62,676 nucleotides of DNA from CAYJBH01 sp964370825. Lineage in GTDB: Bacteria; Bacillota; Clostridia; Oscillospirales; Ruminococcaceae. Of the stretch, positions 24,354-33,508 are shown piece after piece. Location: NCBI GenBank assembly GCA_964370825.1, contig CAYJKY010000017.1, forward strand, positions 1 through 62,676. The letters run 5' to 3'. Made by a program: the position numbers and the translations under genes. Position 1 is the stretch's first letter. The number at the start of each line of letters is the position of its first letter. Under the pieces are notes generated by a model that had not been told where the DNA came from, did not search any database, and saw only the letters and a program-made list of their open reading frames with translations.

Positions 24354-26696
24354 ATGGAAAAGCGTTACAATTTTTTAGAAACAGAAAAAATGATGCAACA
24401 ATTTTGGGCAGATGAGAAGGTGTATCGTTTCGATGGTAATGCCGAGGGGGAAGTTTACTCCATCGACACCCCACCACCCACCGTTAGCGGGGCAATGCAC
24501 ATCGGACATCTTTTCTCCTATACCCAGGCGGAAATAGTTGCAAGGTTTCGGCGAATGCAGGGGGAGAATGTTTTTTATCCCTTCGGGTTTGATGACAACG
24601 GACTACCCACCGAAAGGTTGGTCGAGCGGGAGGAGGGAATCAAAGCGGCAGAAATGCCACGTCATGAGTTTATAGCAAGATGTCAAAAAACCACGGCAAG
24701 GTATGAGGAGGAGTTCAAGGAGTTCTGGCAATCACTCGGTTTTTCGGTGGATTGGGATAATTCCTACCGCACAATAAGCCCTGAGGTTGAGAGAATATCC
24801 CAGTCGCTATTTTTGGAGCTTGTAGAAAAGGGGCGGGCATATTGTAAGGATTCACCTGTTCTATGGTGTACCGAATGTAAAACCTCCATTGCACAGGCAG
24901 AGCTCGAGACGGCAGACATTGCGAGCAGTTTTAATTATGTCAACTTTTTTGTAAACGAAACTCCGATAGAGGTTGCAACCACAAGACCGGAGCTTTTATA
25001 CGGCTGTGTCTGTCTGTTTGTTAATGCAAAGGATGAGAGATACAGCCACCTTGTAGGGCATGAGGCATCCGTTCCTCTTTACGACTATAAAATTCCGATT
25101 CTGTCGGACGACAGGGTCGATACAGAAAAGGGAACAGGTGTTGTGATGTGTGCAACCTTTGGAGATGCTACCGATCTGGAATGGTATCGTGATTACAAGC
25201 TTCCCTACCGTAAGGTTATCTGCCTTGACGGCAAAATAGATGACGCAGTACCCTTTATTGGAGGACGTAATATAAAGGCGGCAAGGAGTGAAATATTACG
25301 AATTTTATCGGAAAAAGAACTTTTAGTTCGCTCACAGGATATTACACATCCTGTTAACACTCACGAGCGCTGTTCCACCGAGGTTGAGATTATTCCGTCA
25401 AGGCAGTGGTACATCGATATCCTGTCAGAAAAGGAAAGGTTTTTAGATGCCGCAGATAAGATAAATTGGTATCCGCAAAGTATGAAAAAAAGATATGTTT
25501 CATGGGTTCAAAACCTGAAATGGGATTGGTGCATATCCCGACAACGTTATTTCGGTATACCCTTTCCGGTGTGGTACTGCAACGAGTGTGGAAAACCGGT
25601 GTATGCAAATCCGCAACAGCTGCCGATAAACCCTATGGAGCAGAAGTTTAGCGGCGTGTGCGAATGCGGATGTGGCGAATTTACCCCCGAAACGGCTGTG
25701 CTCGACACCTGGGCAACTTCCTCGATAACACCACAGATAAACGAGCGTTTAGGATTAAATCTTACGCCGATGAGCATGAGAACCCATGCACACGAGATAA
25801 TAAGAACCTGGACATTTTACACCATAGTTCGTTCGCTATATCACACCGGAACAATCCCTTGGAAGGATTTGATGATATGTGGTTTTGTTCTTGCAAAAAA
25901 AGGGGAGAAGATAAGCAAATCAAAGGGCAATGACAGATACGAACCCAAAGCACTTATCAAGGAATATTCCGCCGATGTTTTGCGGTACTGGACGGCCGGC
26001 GCAAGGCTTGGAACAGACAGTTTTTTTTCCTCCGACGATTTGTCCGTTTCCAAAAGATTTGTAACCAAACTTTACAACGCTGCAAGATTTGTTGTCTCCC
26101 ACCTTGATGATTTTGACCCTATGCAAATCCCGGAGCTACTGCCAGTAGACATATGGATTTCAGAGAGGGTGAAAAGCACAATGTCCACAGCCCAGAAACT
26201 GCTGTATAGCTACGAAATAGGTTCTGCAAAGCAGGAGATAGATGAGCTGTTTTGGAAGGACTTTTGCGACAACTATATCGAGATTGTAAAGGATAGGCTA
26301 TACAAGCCGGAGCTGCACGGAAGCGCACAAAGAAAGGCCGCACAGTACACAATATATAATGTACTGTTAAGCCTGCTGAAGATGTATGCAATATATGTTC
26401 CTCACATAACCGAATATATTTATCTTGACTATTTCAAAACGCATGAAGGTGTAAAGTCTATTCACCTACTTGGCTGGTGCAAAGCGGAGGAGGTAGATGG
26501 CGGTTACATCGAGTTTGGTGAGAGACTAAAGGAGGTTGTTTTTGATGTTCGTAGATATAAAACCGAAAACAATCTATCCATGAAATCGGCAATAGATGTT
26601 GTGAAAATCAGTGCCGGCGAGTATAAAAAGTGGTTTATGCTTTGCGAAAAGGATCTAATTGCCTGCACTTCGACGGAGCTGATTGAGTATGTATAA
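24354..26696 (+). CDS. valS: Valyl-tRNA synthetase
   Basis: 780 aa from ATG 24354; an open extension to 24237 runs through the T-box and terminator and is not translated. This class I synthetase has HIGH at residues 49-52 (PPPTVSGAMHIGH), the CP1 editing domain (ATTRPELLYGC), ISRQRYFGIPFPVWYC followed by zinc-type CxxC pairs, and KISKSKGN as the KMSKS loop. It lacks the long C-terminal coiled coil of the about 880-aa bacterial enzymes and so resembles the shorter, archaeal-like type found in many Clostridia. The T-box leader controls it. Confidence 0.96.
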   Translation: MEKRYNFLETEKMMQQFWADEKVYRFDGNAEGEVYSIDTPPPTVSGAMHIGHLFSYTQAEIVARFRRMQGENVFYPFGFDDNGLPTERLVEREEGIKAAEMPRHEFIARCQKTTARYEEEFKEFWQSLGFSVDWDNSYRTISPEVERISQSLFLELVEKGRAYCKDSPVLWCTECKTSIAQAELETADIASSFNYVNFFVNETPIEVATTRPELLYGCVCLFVNAKDERYSHLVGHEASVPLYDYKIPILSDDRVDTEKGTGVVMCATFGDATDLEWYRDYKLPYRKVICLDGKIDDAVPFIGGRNIKAARSEILRILSEKELLVRSQDITHPVNTHERCSTEVEIIPSRQWYIDILSEKERFLDAADKINWYPQSMKKRYVSWVQNLKWDWCISRQRYFGIPFPVWYCNECGKPVYANPQQLPINPMEQKFSGVCECGCGEFTPETAVLDTWATSSITPQINERLGLNLTPMSMRTHAHEIIRTWTFYTIVRSLYHTGTIPWKDLMICGFVLAKKGEKISKSKGNDRYEPKALIKEYSADVLRYWTAGARLGTDSFFSSDDLSVSKRFVTKLYNAARFVVSHLDDFDPMQIPELLPVDIWISERVKSTMSTAQKLLYSYEIGSAKQEIDELFWKDFCDNYIEIVKDRLYKPELHGSAQRKAAQYTIYNVLLSLLKMYAIYVPHITEYIYLDYFKTHEGVKSIHLLGWCKAEEVDGGYIEFGERLKEVVFDVRRYKTENNLSMKSAIDVVKISAGEYKKWFMLCEKDLIACTSTELIEYV

Positions 26697-26812
26697 TATA
26701 TTTATAGAGATTGTTTTGTGAAGGTGTAGATAGTAGAATTTGCAAAGGTAGGTCAGGTTAGAATTGGAAATGTTAAGTTAACAAAGCTTTAGAATTTGAA
26801 AGGATATTATTT

Positions 26813-27370
26813 ATGGAAAGAGGGAGAATTGTTTTAATTACCGGTTCACCGGGGACCGGCAAAACTACTACGGCATCAATTGTTGCTAAAGAATCCAGCT
26901 TGACGAAATCGGTGCATATGCACACAGATGATTTCTATCATTATCTTTCTAAGGGTGCCATACCTCCGTATTTACGAGGGTCTCAAGAACAAAATTTAAT
27001 TGTTATTGAAGCCTTTTTAGAAGCCGCGAAACGCTATGTACGTGGTGGATATGATGTTATCGTAGATGGGATTGTAGGGCCTTGGTTTATAGAGCCTTGG
27101 CTGAAAATAGTGCAAGATGATTATGAGGTGCATTACATTATATTAAGAGCCGATAAAGAAGAAACGATGAAGCGTGCTATTGAGAGGTCTAAACTGGATA
27201 GAGAAACTAACATTGAAATAGTAGAAACAATGTGGAAGCAATTCCATCGTCTGGATCGTTATGAATTCAATGTCATAGATACAACAGATTGCTCCGTTGA
27301 AGAAACTGTTTCAATGATAAAAGAAAAAATTGAGAAACAAACGCATTTATTAAAAAAAATGGATTGTTAA
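26813..27370 (+). CDS. P-loop kinase-like ATPase (AAA_33/zeta-like)
   Basis: 185 aa with Walker A GSPGTGKTT (11-19), a THxDDFYH substrate-binding stretch near residue 40, VIVDGIVGPWF in place of Walker B, and a YIILRADKEETMKRAIERSK lid region. The layout is that of small-molecule kinases such as chloramphenicol phosphotransferase- or gluconate-kinase-like proteins. No antitoxin is adjacent, so a toxin role is not supported. The gene is more AT-rich than valS and fucI and may be an insertion between them. The start is ATG 26813 behind AAAGGAT. Confidence 0.82.
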   Translation: MERGRIVLITGSPGTGKTTTASIVAKESSLTKSVHMHTDDFYHYLSKGAIPPYLRGSQEQNLIVIEAFLEAAKRYVRGGYDVIVDGIVGPWFIEPWLKIVQDDYEVHYIILRADKEETMKRAIERSKLDRETNIEIVETMWKQFHRLDRYEFNVIDTTDCSVEETVSMIKEKIEKQTHLLKKMDC

Positions 27371-27439
27371 GGTAAAACTCGTTTGTGAGGGTGCTGGGTA
27401 TCAGCATTGACAGTTAGCAACCTAAAAATAGCAGTATAA

Positions 27440-28279
27440 TTATATAATCTGCTTTTGATATTCTCTCGGAGACACGCCTTTATGGCGGTTAAAAAGCTTG
27501 ATGAAATAGGAAAGGTCATTAAATCCACAGGCGAAGGCGGTTTCGGTGACACTTCGTTCACCGGATTGTAATAGCTCCGCCGCACACTCTATTCGGTAGT
27601 AGTTGAGGTAGTCTATCGGGGTTTTACCGGTTATCCTTTTAAAGGATTTACAGAGGTATTGAAGGTTTAAATCCGCCTCCTCGGCAAGTTGCCCCAGGGT
27701 AAGCGGTTTTGAGTAGTCGTTTCTTATCAGCCGTAAAACGTTTTTTATCTTGTTTATCCGCCTACGGTCGGCGGTGCTTTGCAGCTGGTTCGTTTTCCCA
27801 TGTCGCTCTCCCATAATAGTGCCGACAATCTGCCATATTGCACCGCCGACAACAAACTCATACCCGGTCTGCCTGTCCGAAAGGGCGTTGAACAGGGTGT
27901 TTACCGTATCGTTGTTTGCGAATTTAGGAGGCAGATAGTCTCCCTGCCCCAACACGAACTCATACTCTTTAAGCCGCGCCGGATTTGAAGCTATAAGTCT
28001 TTCAAAGGAGAACACAACGCACTGATATACACAGTTGGCCGGAGTGCCACCGTGGATAACACCGCTTGGGATGAATACTCCCTCGCCGGCATTCAACAGC
28101 AGGGTGCTGTCGGAAAGTGTGAGGGAAAATTGACCGCTTATAACCCTTATTATCTCACATTCGATGTGCCAATGGAAAGGCATTTCATATCTTGGGTGGG
28201 TTGCATCTATACTGTATAGCTCAACCGGAAAGTTAAAGCTACCTCTGTTAGAATTTTCATGTGTTGCAAGGTATCGCAT
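27440..28279 (-). CDS. AraC family regulator with cupin sensor domain
   Basis: 279 aa. An N-terminal cupin/AraC ligand domain (MPFHWHIECEIIRVISG, GEGVFIPSGVIHGG) is followed by a C-terminal double HTH (LTLGQLAEEADLNLQYLCKSFKRITG, VTETAFACGFNDLSYFIKLFNRHKGVSPREYQ). It is divergent from fucI with 116 bp between, so it probably controls fucI in response to fucose or a metabolite; this is inference from layout. The ribosome site is weak. Confidence 0.92.
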   Translation of the reverse strand: MRYLATHENSNRGSFNFPVELYSIDATHPRYEMPFHWHIECEIIRVISGQFSLTLSDSTLLLNAGEGVFIPSGVIHGGTPANCVYQCVVFSFERLIASNPARLKEYEFVLGQGDYLPPKFANNDTVNTLFNALSDRQTGYEFVVGGAIWQIVGTIMGERHGKTNQLQSTADRRRINKIKNVLRLIRNDYSKPLTLGQLAEEADLNLQYLCKSFKRITGKTPIDYLNYYRIECAAELLQSGERSVTETAFACGFNDLSYFIKLFNRHKGVSPREYQKQII

Positions 28280-28395
28280 TTTTTGTTAAAAACCTCAATA
28301 TCGTTATACTTTATATCATTATAGTACAAGTAATTAACAAAAATCAATAGTATAATCATAAATAAGTTATTAAATTACATATGTGAGGAAAGATT

Positions 28396-30189
28396 ATGGC
28401 AAAAAATAGATTAATCGGCGGATACCCTGTTATCGGCATACGTCCCACCATTGACGGACGCAGAGGCGTGCTTGACGTGCGTGGCGGCTTAGAGGTTCAG
28501 ACCATGAACATGGCTAAATCTGCCGCTAAACTTTTAGAAGATAACCTGAAATATTCTAACGGCGATCCGGTAAAGGTTGTTATCGCCGATACTACCATAA
28601 GTCGTGTTCCGGAGGCAGCAGCCTGTGCGGAAAAATTTAAAAAAGAAGGCGTTGAGATTACCTTAACGGTTACACCTTGTTGGTGCTATGGTACCGAGGT
28701 TATGGACATGGACAAGACAACCGTAAAGGGCGTATGGGGCTTTAACGGCACGGCTCGTCCCGGTGCTGTGTATCTTGCCGCCGCACTCGCAGGATATGCA
28801 CAGAAGGGTCTACCTGCATTCGGCATCTACGGACATGATGTTCAGCCACCCGACGCAACCGAAATACCGGAAGACGTTGTGGAAAAAATTCTTCGTTTTG
28901 GACGTGCCGCAGTTGCGGTTGCTACCATGCGCGGTAAATCCTACCTACAGATAGGTTCTATCTGTATGGGTATTGCCGGTTCAATTATTGACAGCGACTT
29001 TATTCAGGACTACCTCGGAATGAGGGTTGAGTCGGTCGATGAGACTGAAATCATCCGTCGTATGACCGAGAACATCTATGATGAGGCTGAGTATCAAAAG
29101 GCACTTGCATGGACAAAGGAAAACTGCAAAGAGGGTATCGACGTTAATCCGGAAAATATACAAAAGGATGCCGCAGGCAAGGAAAAGGACTGGGAATTTG
29201 TAGTAAAGATGGCGTGTATCATCAAGGATTTGATGAACGGAAACCCCAACCTGCCTAAGGGTTGTGAGGAGGAAACACTTGGTCACAACGCACTCGCAGC
29301 AGGATTCCAGGGTCAGCGCCAGTGGACAGACTTCTATCCGAACGGCGACTTTGCAGAGTCTATCCTCAACACCTCCTTCGACTGGAACGGAGTCCGTGAG
29401 CCTTACGTACTTGCCACCGAGAATGATGTTCTTAACGGTGTTGGTATGATGTTCATGAAGCTGTTGACAAACAAGGCACAGATTTTTGCCGATGTTCGTA
29501 CCTACTGGAGCCCCGAAGCTGTTAAGGCTGAGACAGGTTATGACTTAGAGGGTCTTGCTAAAGAGCACGGTGGACTTATTCACCTTATCAACAGCGGTGC
29601 TGCCTGTCTTGACGGTAGTGGTGCGGCAGTAGATGCAGACGGAAATAACTGCATTAAACCTTGGTATGATGTTACCGAGACCGATGCAAAGAATATCGCC
29701 GATGCAGCCGAGTGGTCGGCAGGTGAGTTTGGCTACTTCCGTGGCGGCGGCTACTCCTCAAGGTTCCTAACCGAGTGCGAGATGCCTGTTACCATGATAA
29801 GATTAAACCTTGTCAAGGGTCTCGGACCGGTTGTACAGATTGCCGAGGGTTGGACGGTTAAATTGCCGGACGAGGTTTCGGACAAGATATGGAAGATCAC
29901 CAACTACACATGGCCCTGCACATGGTTCGTGCCGAGAACAAACGGGGAAGGCGCATTTGCCTCTGCCTATGATGTTATGAACAACTGGGGTGCAAATCAC
30001 GGTGCAATCAGCCACGGACACATCGGTGCCGATATCATCACTATGTGCTCCATGCTCAGAATACCGGTCTGCATGCACAACGTGCCGGACACCGACATAT
30101 TCCGCCCGAGCGCATGGAATGCATTCGGAATGGACAAGGAAGGTCAGGACTACAGAGCCTGTGAAACCTACGGCCCACTTTACAAATAG
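28396..30189 (+). CDS. fucI: L-fucose isomerase
   Basis: A 597-aa cytoplasmic Mn2+-dependent aldose-ketose isomerase that converts L-fucose to L-fuculose. The N-terminus (RLIGGYPVIGIRPTIDGRRG) and length match FucI, and VLDVRGGLEVQT, PCWCYGTE and WSAGEFGYFRGGGYSSRF are family blocks. The start is ATG 28396 behind GTGAGGAAAG. A good -10 (TATAAT 28351-28356) lacks a clear -35, in line with activator control by the divergent AraC protein. Fuculokinase and aldolase genes are not in this window. Confidence 0.95.
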   Translation: MAKNRLIGGYPVIGIRPTIDGRRGVLDVRGGLEVQTMNMAKSAAKLLEDNLKYSNGDPVKVVIADTTISRVPEAAACAEKFKKEGVEITLTVTPCWCYGTEVMDMDKTTVKGVWGFNGTARPGAVYLAAALAGYAQKGLPAFGIYGHDVQPPDATEIPEDVVEKILRFGRAAVAVATMRGKSYLQIGSICMGIAGSIIDSDFIQDYLGMRVESVDETEIIRRMTENIYDEAEYQKALAWTKENCKEGIDVNPENIQKDAAGKEKDWEFVVKMACIIKDLMNGNPNLPKGCEEETLGHNALAAGFQGQRQWTDFYPNGDFAESILNTSFDWNGVREPYVLATENDVLNGVGMMFMKLLTNKAQIFADVRTYWSPEAVKAETGYDLEGLAKEHGGLIHLINSGAACLDGSGAAVDADGNNCIKPWYDVTETDAKNIADAAEWSAGEFGYFRGGGYSSRFLTECEMPVTMIRLNLVKGLGPVVQIAEGWTVKLPDEVSDKIWKITNYTWPCTWFVPRTNGEGAFASAYDVMNNWGANHGAISHGHIGADIITMCSMLRIPVCMHNVPDTDIFRPSAWNAFGMDKEGQDYRACETYGPLYK

Positions 30190-30236
30190 TAGCCTAAAAA
30201 ATCACACTGCAAGTATGCGGTTGCTGATAAAAAAAC

Positions 30237-30272
30237 AAACTACCACTATCAAAAATTGATGGTGGTAGTTTT
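30237..30272 (+). terminator. fucI terminator
   Basis: AAACTACCACTATCAA (30237-30252) pairs with TTGATGGTGGTAGTTT (30256-30271) around a 3-nt loop, and the 3' arm ends in TTTT. Confidence 0.85.
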
Positions 30273-30303
30273 GAATTGTAGAGATTATGATTATTATTCT
30301 TTG

Positions 30304-30729
30304 TTACATATTGTTTTTATACCATTCGATTTCTTCTTTAGATAAATATTTTCTAAAGACCATTCCTTTAGATTTTAACATACCAAATTTATCATAAAAC
30401 CTTTGTAAATCTTCATCACACGTTAAATCAATGTTTTGAATATGCTCTAATTCATCGAATAAATTATTAAGCAACATACTTCCAATTCCATGGTTTTTGT
30501 AATTTGGCAATACCTCTAGCATAGGAATAAATGCAAATTTTAATCCATCAGATAGTGAGTTGACAAAGCCTACAACTTTATCTCCGTCAAGTGCTAAAAC
30601 AAACCTGTAACTGTTATTTAGAATCTCATACATTTCAGTTCCGCTTATAGGATGTTTCCAGCCGACGCAAAAATTTGACAATTGGCTGCTAGTAATGTTT
30701 TCTAAATTTTTTTGATAATAAATATTCAT
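30304..30729 (-). CDS. GNAT family N-acetyltransferase
   Basis: 141 aa from ATG 30729 behind TAGGAAAG; a longer start at 30750 precedes that site. The acetyl-CoA region is seen in FAFIPMLEVLPNYKNHGIGSMLLNNL, here cut short, and the C-terminal strand in LQRFYDKFGMLKSKGMVFRK. The substrate is unknown. The gene is AT-rich like the accessory genes near 3-6 kb. Confidence 0.88.
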   Translation of the reverse strand: MNIYYQKNLENITSSQLSNFCVGWKHPISGTEMYEILNNSYRFVLALDGDKVVGFVNSLSDGLKFAFIPMLEVLPNYKNHGIGSMLLNNLFDELEHIQNIDLTCDEDLQRFYDKFGMLKSKGMVFRKYLSKEEIEWYKNNM

Positions 30730-30792
30730 TTCACACTTTCCTAAATACATAAATACTCTGTAGTTAATAATACCCCATCATAACAAATCCAA

Positions 30793-31095
30793 CTAAAATA
30801 TCATCTGCATAAATGGCAAACGGAAAGGCCGTGTCGCTATATATTCCTGCTTGCGCATTGGAATAGGTGATGTGTGTATAGGTAGCTTTTCCTTATAATG
30901 TTCATTCATATTTACATTATCACAAACTACTTTTAGTGCCTCATCATCATATATTTCAGTCGAAATATAATGCGTTTGTAAATAATTTAACAAATCTATA
31001 CCGCTTATTCGGTTGGGTTTTAGCTTGCCATTGTATTTTTCAAATGTATGTTTCCACTGCTCAATTACAGCATCAGTAGGCAATTTTGCTATCAT
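30793..31095 (-). CDS. Hypothetical protein
   Basis: A 100-aa ORF of no family known to me. It has a plausible alpha-helical N-terminus (DAVIEQWKHTFEKYNGKLKP) and a basic, proline-containing C-terminus with two RPF/LPF-like elements. The ribosome site is weak (GAATGAAG). It lies between a GNAT and a MATE gene on the same strand. It could be a fragment of a larger lost gene. Confidence 0.4.
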   Translation of the reverse strand: MIAKLPTDAVIEQWKHTFEKYNGKLKPNRISGIDLLNYLQTHYISTEIYDDEALKVVCDNVNMNEHYKEKLPIHTSPIPMRKQEYIATRPFRLPFMQMIF

Positions 31096-31152
31096 AAAAA
31101 TACTTCATTCATAAATTATACGAACCTGATGGCATGTGGGATGCTTTAATGG

Positions 31153-32517
31153 CTAAATATTATCCCTTGCGACGACGTGAATCCATCTGTCTCCGGCAAG
31201 GCGTACCCAACACATAATGCATTTTACCAGCTCGTCTGTCTTAAACAGAGCATACACAACAACTATCGGCCAATGAAACACAAGCCCCGCTAAGTACCCG
31301 AGTGGGACGGCAAAAACCCATAGCGAGATCATTTCCAGTATCAAGGTGAATTTTGCATCACCGCCGCCTCGTAAGAGACCTACCATACCGGCAGCAGCGG
31401 TGGAGGTGAAAAATATCACTACGGCGGTTACAATCAACATATCCTTTGCGAGAGCCTTGGTTGCCTCCTCTACGTTGTAGAAATCGACCATCACATCACG
31501 ACCGATAAGAATAACAATAGCACCTATAACGCCAATAATTATTGCGAAATACTCAATGCTTCTACCACGCCTTTTCGCAAGCCTTATGTCGCCCTCGCCG
31601 ATAGTCTTTCCGATAATAACTCCTGCGGCATTTGCGACACCGAACATTGCAAGGGTGGCAAGATTTTGAACCACGCCGATTATGGTGTTGGCCGACACTG
31701 CAAGGGTATCGATATTTCCAAAAAGAGCTGTCTGCATGCTCATTCCGAGTGCCCAGACGAGCTCTGCCGTAACTACCGGTGTACAGTATTTTCGCAAATC
31801 TGCAGTTAATAACTTGTTTTTTAACAACAAACATTTCGGAGTAAAGTTAAGCCGTTTCTCCTTTATAAAAACAAAGTATAGCACAACGATTAATTCTGCA
31901 AATCGTGCAATCAGCGTTGCGAGTGCCGCACCTTCAAGCCCCATTGCGGGAGCACCAAAATGACCGAAAATCAATACATAGTTAAGTCCTACATTTACAA
32001 CAAGGGTGACCGAGTTTGCAATAAGTGCAAGCCGGACCACCTCGATAGTTCGAAACAATGATGCGAAAATGCAGGAAATGCCAAATAAAAAATATGTGGG
32101 TGCAACATATTTAAGATACCCCACTCCGGCCTCGATAACGGCAGTATCCTGCGTAAATATCGACATCAGCTGAGATGGGAAAAGATATATAACAACCGTC
32201 AATATCGCCGCAACCAGTGCAACCAACCTGACTATTGTAGCCATAACCGTTTTAATGGGCAGCAGCTCGCCCTTGCCCCAGTACTGAGCGGTTAACACTG
32301 CACCTCCTCCCGCCATTCCAAAGATGAACAGGCTAAAGATGAAAAAAGGCTGGTTTGCAATAGCCGACGCCGAAAGCGGAATATCGCCAAGCTCGCCAAG
32401 CATGATAGTGTCCATCATCTGGGTGAGCGAAGTCAAAAGATTTTGTAGTGCTATCGGCAACGCTATGGTTAAAAGCATTTTCCATAGAACAGGATCTTTT
32501 TTGTAAAAATTCAGCAT
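31153..32517 (-). CDS. MATE family efflux transporter
   Basis: 454 aa with about 12 predicted helices. The N-terminus (PVLWKMLLTIALPIALQNLL) and the blocks GAPAMGLEGAALAT and GLLRGGGDAKFTLI are typical of a MATE subgroup common in Clostridia. It is one of three MATE proteins in the window and is only distantly similar to the other two. The ribosome site is TGAGG before ATG 32517. The substrate is unknown. Confidence 0.94.
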   Translation of the reverse strand: MLNFYKKDPVLWKMLLTIALPIALQNLLTSLTQMMDTIMLGELGDIPLSASAIANQPFFIFSLFIFGMAGGGAVLTAQYWGKGELLPIKTVMATIVRLVALVAAILTVVIYLFPSQLMSIFTQDTAVIEAGVGYLKYVAPTYFLFGISCIFASLFRTIEVVRLALIANSVTLVVNVGLNYVLIFGHFGAPAMGLEGAALATLIARFAELIVVLYFVFIKEKRLNFTPKCLLLKNKLLTADLRKYCTPVVTAELVWALGMSMQTALFGNIDTLAVSANTIIGVVQNLATLAMFGVANAAGVIIGKTIGEGDIRLAKRRGRSIEYFAIIIGVIGAIVILIGRDVMVDFYNVEEATKALAKDMLIVTAVVIFFTSTAAAGMVGLLRGGGDAKFTLILEMISLWVFAVPLGYLAGLVFHWPIVVVYALFKTDELVKCIMCWVRLAGDRWIHVVARDNI

Positions 32518-32904
32518 GAGAACCTCATTGTTATTGTATATTATTTTTTCAACCTCATCTACTATACAATATTATCAAGGAAAATGCAATGCTATTATAA
32601 TCAATAAACTTGAAAAACGATACAACATTTTTCAAACCAATAGCAAAGTGATATGTCGTTATCGCTTTGCTATTGGTTGCACACAGAGTGTGCAGTTGAA
32701 CTACTATATTTTAAATAATATTGGGTTTAATGTAAATTTTTGCAAAATTATACATAGTCAAGCAACTCCGAATGTTCATACAGTCAGGGTGTTAAAGCTC
32801 CGTTTAACTATGTTGAAAGATTGTATTCCGTGTTAAACGAAGTTTTACCGCTGTCGTATTTGGTGAATTATAGAGTGGTTTAACTATGTCATAGCATTGC
32901 AGTT
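32518..32904. other. 387-bp non-coding stretch with strong inverted repeats
   Basis: No credible gene. It contains a long hairpin (32635-32678), an adjacent perfect palindrome (32679-32693), a repeated TTTAACTATGT (near 32803 and 32879), and one short frame ending VLPLSYLVNYRVV before a stop. It may be the remnant of a lost gene or small mobile element, or a regulatory leader. Confidence 0.5.
32635..32693. repeat. Long hairpin plus adjacent palindrome
   Basis: AACCAATAGCAAAG (32635-32648) is a perfect inverted repeat of CTTTGCTATTGGTT (32665-32678). With an inner GTGAT/ATCGC extension the arms reach 18 bp around an 8-nt loop. Immediately next to it GCACAC-AGA-GTGTGC (32679-32693) is a perfect palindrome. 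No T-run follows in either direction, so this is not a standard terminator. Confidence 0.75.
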
Positions 32905-33126
32905 TTATTTTTTGTCTTTAATTTCGTTAACAACATGTAAAATCAACTCATCGGGTGTTGGAATTTCACCTTTGCGAACGACCTTGTCCTGATGAGACTT
33001 TGTAACTCCGTTATCCGGAGCATTGTTGTATGCCTGTGTTATAGCCGCCTGCATATCACGTTTTACATCCTCTACCGACACGCCATATTTTTTGGCGATT
33101 TGTCGGTAAATTTTACGCATATTCAT
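32905..33126 (-). CDS. Small Spo0A C-terminal-domain-like protein
   Basis: 73 aa. MRKIYRQIAKKYGVSVEDVKRDMQAAITQAY resembles the start of the Spo0A effector-domain helices, with the typical V-x-x-V-K-R-x-M-Q-x-A-I spacing; the quoted block is only the first part of the match. Stand-alone proteins of this size are widespread in Clostridia and often annotated as Spo0A_C-like; their function is unknown. The start is ATG 33126 behind CCGGAGAT. It is too short to contain the full DNA-binding domain. Confidence 0.75.
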   Translation of the reverse strand: MNMRKIYRQIAKKYGVSVEDVKRDMQAAITQAYNNAPDNGVTKSHQDKVVRKGEIPTPDELILHVVNEIKDKK

Positions 33127-33279
33127 TTTATCTCCGGTGATTTTATTATAATAATGCTCTTGTGTTTATTATAACATCTCGTTTTCAAAAAAAAACAATC
33201 TATTAATGTGTATATACATGATTATATCTTGTCTAAATTCTGTTAATAATAGTATAAAATAATATACAGGGGGTTGGAA

Positions 33280-33501
33280 ATGAATAATCATAACGAACAA
33301 TTTATAAAAATCGGCTTAAACATTATGTATTATAGAAAAATGATCGGTCTTACACAGGATGAACTTGCGGAGATGACGTGTTTCAGTCGTAATCATATAC
33401 AACAAATAGAAACAGCAAAGGCTACCCCGAGTGTAGCAGCCTTGCTGTCAATTTCTGAGGCTCTCAAAATTAAGCCGGCAGAGCTATTTGATTTTGATTA
33501 G
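33280..33501 (+). CDS. Small XRE family HTH regulator
   Basis: 73 aa from ATG 33280 behind GGGGGTTGG. It is an entire single Cro/CI helix-turn-helix (LTQDELAEMTCFSRNHIQQIETAKATPSVAALLSI in part) and nothing else, so it acts as a compact DNA-binding repressor or modulator. It is convergent with the second GH29 gene. The target is unknown. Confidence 0.88.
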   Translation: MNNHNEQFIKIGLNIMYYRKMIGLTQDELAEMTCFSRNHIQQIETAKATPSVAALLSISEALKIKPAELFDFD

Positions 33502-33508
33502 GATGACT

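Noticed and set aside
26813..27370. Zeta-type toxin assignment for the P-loop kinase
   Set aside because: No epsilon-like antitoxin gene is adjacent and the motifs fit generic small-molecule kinases equally well.
27412..27430. GTTAGCAACCTAA near the AraC gene as another GTTAG site
   Set aside because: The right arm lacks the final AC and the spacer is wrong; it is probably chance.
32516..32836. 106-aa plus-strand ORF upstream of the MATE gene
   Set aside because: It has no ribosome site or recognisable domain, spans the long hairpin, and its composition is that of an AT-rich intergenic region.
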